Source of the DNA: Tistrella mobilis
GTDB lineage: Bacteria; Pseudomonadota; Alphaproteobacteria; Tistrellales; Tistrellaceae
Length of the DNA stretch: 64,000 nt
Direction: 5' to 3'
Assembly: GCF_039634785.1 (NCBI RefSeq)
Contig: NZ_JBBIAB010000005.1
Coordinates: 1-64,000, forward strand
The translations under genes were made by a program, and so were the position numbers. The notes under the pieces were generated by a model. The model was not told the DNA's origin. It saw only the letters and a program-made list of their open reading frames with translations, and searched no databases. Numbering within the stretch: position 1 is the first letter of the stretch; every line of letters begins with the position of its first letter. This document shows positions 27,461 to 34,027 of the stretch, in pieces.

Positions 27461-28746
27461 GGACAGACCTCATCAGGCAGGATCCCGTCGATGCCGAGAC
27501 AGATCTCCCGCCCGAGGGCGAGAGGGACCGCGCTTCTGCCTTCCGCCAGGCGGATGCTGACGGTGTCCCGGCCGACCGCATCGACCACGGGCTCGCCGGG
27601 ACGGGCCGGCCCCGCCATTGCAATCCGCCGGCCGTTGATCCAGACCCGCCAGTCCGACCCCGGTCCGTGGGCAATGCCGTCGAGCTTGATGCGGCGTGCG
27701 ACCGCAGGCGGCTCAGCCGCAGTCGGTCGGTCCGGGCTGCTCAGGCGGCGGCGGTGTTCCGACGGCTCCAGGGCAAGGGCGACAACGGTTCCAGGCGGGT
27801 CCGGCGGGATGGCGGGCGCCGCAAGGTCGCGGCGGGTAAGGAGAGGGGTCAGTGGATCCATGGCCTGGCCGTCGGGCAGGGAGGGCAGGCTGGCCGGATC
27901 GATGGTGGCGAAACGCAGAATGGCGCGGGCATGCGCCCTGCCTTCATCCGGGCGATCGGCCAGTTCCAGACGGTCGATCACGGCGCGGCCCGGCAGGACA
28001 GCCCGCATGGCCGCAAGCCCGGCACGGATTTCAGCATCCGAGGAGGCCGTCAATTCGGCGGTGACCAGAACCGGCCTGAGCCGGGGCAGAGCCTCCGCTG
28101 CGGGCGGATGCGGCAGCCGACGATCCGCCGGCCGGGGTGCCACCGCTTCGGCTGGGGCGTCGGAAAGCGACAGGCTGACGGTTCCGATGCCGGCCGCCAT
28201 GGCCAGATCGTTCAACTGCCGGAGCAACGGGGCCGGCGCCGGCGGTGCGAAGAGTGGCCGCGGATCCGCTACAAGCCGCGCCACTCCCTGATCCAACCGC
28301 CAGGCCGCGGCTTCGGCCTGCCGGAAACGCCCCCGTGCCGCCTCGGCGGTCCGGGCCAGATCATCGGCATGCGCCCGTACCCGTTCCACCTCCAGTGCCA
28401 TCGTCAGATCTGCGGCGATCACGGCCAGGCAGCCCAAGGCCAGAGCCGCCAGCCGGCGCGCGCGCACGGCCAGGCGGCCAGCGGGATCTTTGTCCATGGC
28501 CGCGGGTTGGCGCCGGGCGGCATGCCGTCGGAAGCGTCGGGCGGAAAGCCGCGGCCTGCAGGCCGTACCGGATCTGCCGGCATCGGCCGGAAGGGGGGTC
28601 AGGATCAGCCGGCCGCGGAACGGGCCACCTTCGGGGGCCGTGTCCCCGGCAGGGTCCGTGTCGCCACCGCCACTGAGTGCCGGAGCCTGGCGGATCAGGG
28701 GCGGGCGGCCGCCCGGGCCGGGTGGCGGGTCGGCAACCGTGGTCAT
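27457..28746 (-). CDS. Filament assembly protein, PilO/PilP- or GspM/GspC-like (tentative)
   Basis: A 429-residue protein with one membrane segment at about 93-113, a coiled coil after it (VRAHADDLARTAEAARGRF), a ferredoxin-like PilO/GspM-sized middle domain, and a C-terminal segment (KLDGIAHGPGSDWRVWINGRRI, then EPVVDAVGRDTVSIRLA) that resembles the PilP/GspC homology region. It therefore looks like a natural fusion of the inner-membrane alignment protein with the secretin-contacting protein. The first 80 residues are Pro/Arg-rich cytoplasmic sequence; an internal ATG near residue 83 is an alternative start. It lies between the PilN-like protein and the secretin, exactly where alignment-complex genes sit. 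Confidence 0.6.
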   Translation of the reverse strand: MTTVADPPPGPGGRPPLIRQAPALSGGGDTDPAGDTAPEGGPFRGRLILTPLPADAGRSGTACRPRLSARRFRRHAARRQPAAMDKDPAGRLAVRARRLAALALGCLAVIAADLTMALEVERVRAHADDLARTAEAARGRFRQAEAAAWRLDQGVARLVADPRPLFAPPAPAPLLRQLNDLAMAAGIGTVSLSLSDAPAEAVAPRPADRRLPHPPAAEALPRLRPVLVTAELTASSDAEIRAGLAAMRAVLPGRAVIDRLELADRPDEGRAHARAILRFATIDPASLPSLPDGQAMDPLTPLLTRRDLAAPAIPPDPPGTVVALALEPSEHRRRLSSPDRPTAAEPPAVARRIKLDGIAHGPGSDWRVWINGRRIAMAGPARPGEPVVDAVGRDTVSIRLAEGRSAVPLALGREICLGIDGILPDEVCP

Positions 28747-28770
28747 GCCCAGCCCGGCGGCCGCGACGGT

Positions 28771-30228
28771 CTAGGCAAAACGCTGTCGCAGGGCGTCGGC
28801 CGCCGCGGCATCGTTGCGGGTGATCTCGATCTCGAGCGTCAAGCGGCCGGCCTCCGGGCCGGTCCCGTCGCGTCGATGATCCAGCCCCGTGATGGCCAGG
28901 CCTTCGGGCCTGAGCACCGCCAGGCGGTCGAGCACGCAGAGCAGGTCCACCGATGCCGCCTGTTCCATGGCGGCAAGCCCAGCCAGTGCAGAGGCAACGC
29001 GCATGCCCCCGGCCAGACGTCCAGGATCGGTGCCGCCCGCCGCTGCCGTGCGCAGATCGAACTCCGTGGCGAGCATAAGGTCGCGCTGGGCGGCAACCAT
29101 CGCCTCGTCCACCAGGCCGGCAGCCTGCAGGCCGGGCAGGATCAGGGCGGCAAACAGCAGACTTGCGGCCGCCAGCCCGGCCAGAGTCCGGCTGCGGATC
29201 GGCTGATCACGCCAGGGCCGGGCAGCGACCGTGCCGGAGGCCGACATCGGCCCGAAGGTCCGGATACGCAGCGGTGGGGCCTCGTCAAGCAGGGCTGCGA
29301 GGGCCAGCCGGGTGAGCGGCCCCGGCTGACGACCTCTGTCCGGGCTGGTGGGGCCGGACATCGTGGCGACTGGCATGGCGACGACCGGCGGCCGATGATG
29401 GCGCAGCTCTGTCTCCTCCCCCTCAGGGAATGGGGTGACCAGCGGCGCATGGTCGTCGATCAGCAGCGTGATCAGATCGGGGGTGGTGTGATGCCGATGC
29501 AGGTGGCGACGGACTGCCCGGCTCCCATCCATGGCGGCTTCGACGGGGGTGAGGCCTGAAAGCGGGCGGCGGCTGGAGAAGACCGGCAGACCGGCTTCGC
29601 AAAGGATCTGATCGATCGCGTCGCCGGACGGCTGATCGGACGGCACCGGTACGTGCAGGGCCAGCCACTGCGCGTGGTGACTTTTTGCCAGGGCCATTCC
29701 GGCCGTCATTACCGGCGGCAGCGGCCGGAGATGCAGCCCGGCAATCGCCGCCGACCTGGTGCAGGCCTCAACTTCTGCCGAGGCGGGGACGAAGGCGAGT
29801 GCCAGCCTGTCCGGTCGGCGGGACGGATCGATGGCCGTCGCGCCACCGCCCATGCCGCCACCGCCCATGCCGCCACCGCCCGCTCCGCCGCCGGGCGGCA
29901 GGGGACGAATGGTGACGAAGCCGCGATCAAGACCGAGTTCGCCTGCAGCGGCGATGATGCGGCGGGTTTCGATCTGCCGGCGGATCCGTTGTCCCAGCCG
30001 GGGCAGGGCAATTGTTGCGACCCGTGGCCGGTCGTCTTCAACGATCAACGGCAGCGTACGGCGGAGCCCCTCGCGGCGCCCCGTTGCGGCCAGGGCGCGC
30101 CAGGCGGCCGGCGTGTCCGGGCCCGGGCAGAGGGTGACATCGTTCGGGCCCCGCGTCGCCAGCCAGAGCCGGCGGTCACGATCGAGCAGCAGAGCCCGGC
30201 GGGGCGAAGAGGGCAGGCGCAGTCTCAT
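28771..30228 (-). CDS. Filament assembly protein, GspL/PilM-PilN-like (tentative)
   Basis: A 485-residue protein. The N-terminal cytoplasmic part (LLLDRDRRLWLATRG onward) has the size of a GspL/PilM actin-like domain, but I do not see clear ATP-binding motifs. A membrane segment at about 348-368 (LAAASLLFAALILPGL) is followed by a PilN/GspL-like periplasmic domain ending in RLTLEIEITRNDAAAADAL. A Gly/Met linker (GGGGMGGGGMGGG) lies near residue 115-128, coded by a 15-base tandem repeat. The position after gspF-like and before the PilO/PilP-like gene supports an assembly-platform role. Sequence alone is weak. Confidence 0.55.
   Translation of the reverse strand: MRLRLPSSPRRALLLDRDRRLWLATRGPNDVTLCPGPDTPAAWRALAATGRREGLRRTLPLIVEDDRPRVATIALPRLGQRIRRQIETRRIIAAAGELGLDRGFVTIRPLPPGGGAGGGGMGGGGMGGGATAIDPSRRPDRLALAFVPASAEVEACTRSAAIAGLHLRPLPPVMTAGMALAKSHHAQWLALHVPVPSDQPSGDAIDQILCEAGLPVFSSRRPLSGLTPVEAAMDGSRAVRRHLHRHHTTPDLITLLIDDHAPLVTPFPEGEETELRHHRPPVVAMPVATMSGPTSPDRGRQPGPLTRLALAALLDEAPPLRIRTFGPMSASGTVAARPWRDQPIRSRTLAGLAAASLLFAALILPGLQAAGLVDEAMVAAQRDLMLATEFDLRTAAAGGTDPGRLAGGMRVASALAGLAAMEQAASVDLLCVLDRLAVLRPEGLAITGLDHRRDGTGPEAGRLTLEIEITRNDAAAADALRQRFA
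29841..29885. repeat. 15-base tandem repeat coding for a Gly/Met linker
   Basis: Three units of CGCCACCGCCCATGC (29841-29855, 29856-29870, and a diverged copy 29871-29885). Copy number may vary by slippage, which would change linker length in the PilM/N-like protein by five residues per unit without a frameshift. Confidence 0.75.
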
Positions 30229-31520
30229 CCACCCACCTCCGCCAGCCCGGAATACAGCGCACCCAGCACCAGCCGGCCGATGCCGGCGACGACCAGTGCC
30301 AGAAACATGACCAGGGCCGGTTCCAGCAGGGCGGTCAGCCGATCGACCGAGCGTTCGATGCTGCGGTCCAGGGCGCGGGACGCGCTGCGGGCGGCGTCGG
30401 GCAGCCGACCGGCTGCCGCGCCCGCAACCAGCGGCGCCTGGGCGACGGCAGGCCAGGGTTCGAGCAGTGTGAAGGCCTCTGCCGGCGGAACCCCGCGAAT
30501 GATCAGGCGGCGGACATTGCCGAGCTGCCGGGCAAGTTCGGGATCTGCGGCGCCGATGGCCGCCAGTTCCAGCGCCTCGGTGACGGGCGCACCGGCCTCG
30601 GCGGCCAGGATCAGGGCGCGCAGGCTGCGTGCCGCCGCCAACTGATGGCGCAGCCGGACGATCGGGGTCCAGCGGTCGAGCAGTCGGGCGACGGCCGGAT
30701 GCCGGCGGACGATCAGCAGCCCGGCCACCAGTGCTGCGGGCAGGCCGATGATGACCCCGATGGTCAGGCCCGGAGCGTCACCCACGGCGATTGCCAGCTG
30801 CAGCGTCGGGTCGTCGCCTGCAACGCCGAGCTCGGCCATCAGCCCGGCAAGTTCAGGCAGCGCACCGCCGATGAGGGCGACGAGAGAGGCGAAGGTGGTG
30901 ACGGCCAGCACGATCGGATAACGCAGTGCCCGGGTGATCCGGGCATGAATGGCGGCTTCGGTCTCGTGATGATGGGCAAGATCGTCGATCGCCGGCGCCA
31001 GCCGTCCGGTGCGCGCGGCGACCGCAAAGACCGCCGCGGCTACGGGCCCGAGATCCCGTTCGGCTTCGGTCGCGGCCTCGGCCGGGCTCTGCCCGGCGCG
31101 GATGGCTGCAGCCATGCCGCCGAAGCCCCGTGCAGCCGTGCGGGAAATGCCGCCCTGCGCCGCGGCATCCAGCGCGGCCGGCAGGTCACGTGCGGCTGCC
31201 AGGTGCAGGCCGACAGCAGACCAGGCTTCGGCAAGTGCTGCATGACGTTCGGCCGGGCCGGCCACCAGGCTGCCGGAACGGGCAAGTTTTTGCCAGAACC
31301 GGGCCAGCCCCTCCCGAACGGGACGGATCGATAGCGGATCGAGCCCGCGCGCCTCCAGCTGGCCAAGGGCCGTATCGACATCATCGGCCAGAATGCGGCC
31401 ATGGAACAGGTTGCCGTCGGCGTCGACCGCGCGGAACCGCCAGTGACGCAGGACGGTGTCCCGTGGGTCCGCTGTTGGGAGTTGCATCATGGGCCGGGCG
31501 GAATCGGAGCGGTTGATCAT
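30225..31520 (-). CDS. Type II secretion / type IV pilus inner-membrane platform protein (GspF/PilC family)
   Basis: A 431-residue GspF-domain protein. The N-terminal region FRAVDADGNLFHGRILADD is the short cytoplasmic start of this family, followed by two T2SSF repeats. Each repeat has a helical cytoplasmic part (for example AAAVFAVAARTGRLAPAIDDLA and VAGAAAGRLPDAARSASRAL) and membrane segments near 200-220, 250-270 and 400-423. It connects the ATPase to the growing filament. It overlaps the ATPase gene and the next gene by 4 bases each. Confidence 0.92.
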   Translation of the reverse strand: MINRSDSARPMMQLPTADPRDTVLRHWRFRAVDADGNLFHGRILADDVDTALGQLEARGLDPLSIRPVREGLARFWQKLARSGSLVAGPAERHAALAEAWSAVGLHLAAARDLPAALDAAAQGGISRTAARGFGGMAAAIRAGQSPAEAATEAERDLGPVAAAVFAVAARTGRLAPAIDDLAHHHETEAAIHARITRALRYPIVLAVTTFASLVALIGGALPELAGLMAELGVAGDDPTLQLAIAVGDAPGLTIGVIIGLPAALVAGLLIVRRHPAVARLLDRWTPIVRLRHQLAAARSLRALILAAEAGAPVTEALELAAIGAADPELARQLGNVRRLIIRGVPPAEAFTLLEPWPAVAQAPLVAGAAAGRLPDAARSASRALDRSIERSVDRLTALLEPALVMFLALVVAGIGRLVLGALYSGLAEVGG

Positions 31521-33205
31521 GGCCGGTCCAACGGTCCCACCACCGCCTCTATTTCATCACGGGTGCTGAGGCCGCGCCGCTCGATCTCGCGGGCGTCGGC
31601 CAGCAGGCTGTGATGACCGCATCGGCTGAGATGTGCGGCCAGGTGCGGGCGTGCCGCATCCCCGGCAAGCAGGTCTTCGAAGGCGTCGTCGGGGATCAGC
31701 AGTTCGGCAACCGGTATCCGGCCACGAAAACCGGTGAAACCACAGGCTGGACAGCCGCTGCCGACGGTTCCCGGCCCGGGTGAGCAGTCCGGGCAAAGCC
31801 GCCGTACCAGCCGCTGGACCAGGATTGCCGCCAGAACACCCGCCAGCCGGCGCGGTGCAAGCCCCAGATCGCGCAGCCGATCGATGGTGCCCAGGGCATC
31901 GCCCGCATGCAGCGTGGTGTATACCCGATGGCCGGTGACGGCGGCACGATAGGCCATGGCGGCGGTGGTCTCGTCGCGCATTTCACCGATCAGCAGCACG
32001 TCGGGATCCTGGCGCATCAGCGACCGGATGCCGTCGGCGAAGCTCAACTCCGGCAGACGCGACAGGTCGGTCTGGCGAATGCCGTCCAGCGGATATTCCA
32101 CCGGATCCTCCAGCGTCGCGACCGCAAGGCGTCGGCGGTCTATCAGGCCGGTCAACGCGCGCAGGGTCGTGCTCTTGCCGCTGCCGGTGGGGCCCGCGAC
32201 CACCACGATCCCGTCGGGCCGGCGGGCAATATGGCGCAGCCCTTCGACGATGCGCGACGTGAGGCCCAGACCTTCGAGCTGGCGCAACCGGCGGTCGGCA
32301 TCCAGCAGCCTGAGAACCACGGCCTCGCCGTGCACGGTGGGATGGGTCGCGATGCGGATCTCCACCGCCAGGCCGTCGATTTTGCTGGTGATCCGTCCGT
32401 CCTGGGGACGCAGGGTGACGACCGCATCCAGCCCCGCCATCACCTTGAAACGGGTGACGAGCCCTGAGGCGATGGCGGCATCCAGCAGGCGGAACGGGGT
32501 CAGCACGCCGTCGATCCGCAGGCGAATGCCCAGATGTCCCGGCGCCGGATCGAGATGCAGATCGGACGCGCCGGCCCGGACGGCGGCGGCGATCAGCATA
32601 TCGGCAAGGCGTGTCACCGCGCTTTCTTCGGCATCGGCGGACGGCCGGTCGCGGAACGGGTCTTCGGGCATGTGCTCGGCCGCGATCGTCAGGCCGGGGG
32701 TGGCGCCGCTGCCGGCCGCCGCGGCAATCATGGCGTCGATCATCGGATCATTGCGATGCAACCGGCCGATCAGGCGGGCGAAGGCGGTTCGCCCGATAAC
32801 CATGCGCCGCAGCTGCCCCGCATGGCCGAGCCGGCGGCGAATGGTTTCCGCTGCCGTGAGATCGTCGGGATCGATCATCGCAAGCAGCAGTTCGCCCCGT
32901 TCGACCCCCAGCGGAACGGCACCGGCGGTGACCAGCATCTCGGCCGACAACCCGGCCGGATCCGACGGCACCGGATGACCGGGCCAGGCGGCCAGGCCCG
33001 ATTCCGCAGCCAGCACCGCCACGAGATCGGCCTCGTCGACCAGCCCCATATGTTCGATCGCACGCAGCAGTGATCCTCCGGGAAGCCGCTCTGCCTCGCG
33101 CCGGACCAGCCGGGCGGCATCCGCGGTCAGCAGGCCACGCGCCATCAACGCATCTGCCAGATCTCGTCCCCCAGTCTCCGACTTGCTACCGCTGATCATG
33201 TTCAT
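31517..33205 (-). CDS. GspE/PulE (MshE/PilB) family assembly ATPase
   Basis: A 562-residue hexameric traffic ATPase. An MshEN-type N-terminal domain (LADALMARGLLTADAARLV, about 15-150) is followed by Walker A GPTGSGKST (about 337-345), an Asp box, Walker B LLIGEMRDETTA, a His box YTTLHAGDALG, and a zinc-binding tetracysteine CPDC...CPAC near the C-terminus. MshEN domains in several such ATPases bind cyclic-di-GMP; whether this one keeps the binding residues needs alignment. It is the first gene of the six-gene filament operon; the upstream region is AT-rich. No retraction ATPase (PilT) is present in the window. Confidence 0.93.
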   Translation of the reverse strand: MNMISGSKSETGGRDLADALMARGLLTADAARLVRREAERLPGGSLLRAIEHMGLVDEADLVAVLAAESGLAAWPGHPVPSDPAGLSAEMLVTAGAVPLGVERGELLLAMIDPDDLTAAETIRRRLGHAGQLRRMVIGRTAFARLIGRLHRNDPMIDAMIAAAAGSGATPGLTIAAEHMPEDPFRDRPSADAEESAVTRLADMLIAAAVRAGASDLHLDPAPGHLGIRLRIDGVLTPFRLLDAAIASGLVTRFKVMAGLDAVVTLRPQDGRITSKIDGLAVEIRIATHPTVHGEAVVLRLLDADRRLRQLEGLGLTSRIVEGLRHIARRPDGIVVVAGPTGSGKSTTLRALTGLIDRRRLAVATLEDPVEYPLDGIRQTDLSRLPELSFADGIRSLMRQDPDVLLIGEMRDETTAAMAYRAAVTGHRVYTTLHAGDALGTIDRLRDLGLAPRRLAGVLAAILVQRLVRRLCPDCSPGPGTVGSGCPACGFTGFRGRIPVAELLIPDDAFEDLLAGDAARPHLAAHLSRCGHHSLLADAREIERRGLSTRDEIEAVVGPLDRP

Positions 33206-33319
33206 AATGAAAATCCACTACCTATACAATTAAACCAAAAGATGTGGATCTAGATCGTTCAAGATGCATTATTGCCAACTACATCTCGTTTAAAGATTGC
33301 ATACGCAAGGGGTCACGAT
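33206..33319. promoter_or_regulatory. AT-rich divergent control region of the filament locus
   Basis: These 114 bases are strikingly AT-rich for this genome and separate the divergent ATPase and pseudopilin genes. Candidate -10-like tracts (GTATAGG on the minus strand; TAAAGATT on the plus strand) occur, but no complete consensus promoter is certain. A ribosome site AAGGGG at 33307-33312 serves the rightward pseudopilin. AT richness is typical of regulated pilus promoters or H-NS-like silenced DNA. Confidence 0.55.
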
Positions 33320-34027
33320 TTGTCGAGTCTGAATCGCCTGAGACGCGTGAATACCGAAGACGGTTTCGTCTTGGTAGAAATTGCCGTCGCTGTGTTCGTG
33401 CTTGCTCTGCTTCTTGGCAGCCTTCTGCCGCTCCTGCGGGCGGAGATTGTCTCGGCACGAGGGGCGGCGACCGATCGACGAATGACGGCGGTCATGGCCG
33501 TTCTGGCGGCCGAGCTGGCCCGGAATGGTCGCCTGCCATGCCCTGCAGGCGGCATGGACGGCGTGGCGGAGACTGCCTGCAGCGGTGCCGCAATCGGCCG
33601 GGTGCCGACCGCGAGTCTCGGGCTGCCGACGGCAGCCGTTCAGGACGGCTGGTCGCAGCCATTCACCTATGCCGTGGATGCGCGTGCAACACAGACGGCG
33701 GATCTGACGGACTGGTGTGGCCGGGCCGACGGCTTCGATGCGCTGACGCTGGACGGGGCCACCCCACACCATCCCGTGGTGCTGCTTGTGGCACATGGGC
33801 CGGGTGGTGGCGCCTGGCTGGCCGGGGGCGGACGGGCACCGGGTGCCGCGTCGGACGCCGAGATCGAAAATGCCGATGACGATGCGATTTTCGCAACCGT
33901 GCCGATCGTCGCCTCAGGTCCCGACAGGTTCGACGATCGCATTCTGGCCTATGCGGAGCCTGCATTCACAAGCATGCATGACATCCATTGCCCCGTCGCG
34001 GCCGTCGGGTCGGGGCAGGGGGGATGA
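33320..34027 (+). CDS. Divergent pseudopilin with noncanonical class III signal
   Basis: A prepilin-like protein of 235 residues read away from the operon. The cleavage motif is DG-FVLVE (Gly15, Phe16, Glu20 at the required fifth position) followed by a hydrophobic stretch IAVAVFVLALLLGSLLPLL. The remainder is a soluble domain with NGRLPCPAGG, a feature of many minor pseudopilins, and four or more Cys. The TTG at 33320 has AAGGGG 7 bases upstream and gives a leader of 15 residues; the longer frame from TTG 33272 lacks a ribosome site. It ends flush against the hybrid kinase on the opposite strand (TGA directly followed by TCA). Probably a minor pseudopilin. Confidence 0.8.
   Translation: MSSLNRLRRVNTEDGFVLVEIAVAVFVLALLLGSLLPLLRAEIVSARGAATDRRMTAVMAVLAAELARNGRLPCPAGGMDGVAETACSGAAIGRVPTASLGLPTAAVQDGWSQPFTYAVDARATQTADLTDWCGRADGFDALTLDGATPHHPVVLLVAHGPGGGAWLAGGGRAPGAASDAEIENADDDAIFATVPIVASGPDRFDDRILAYAEPAFTSMHDIHCPVAAVGSGQGG

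Noticed and set aside
29841-29885. Possible CRISPR-like array
   Set aside because: The 15-base units are directly adjacent without spacers and lie inside a coding gene; no CRISPR array was seen anywhere in the window.
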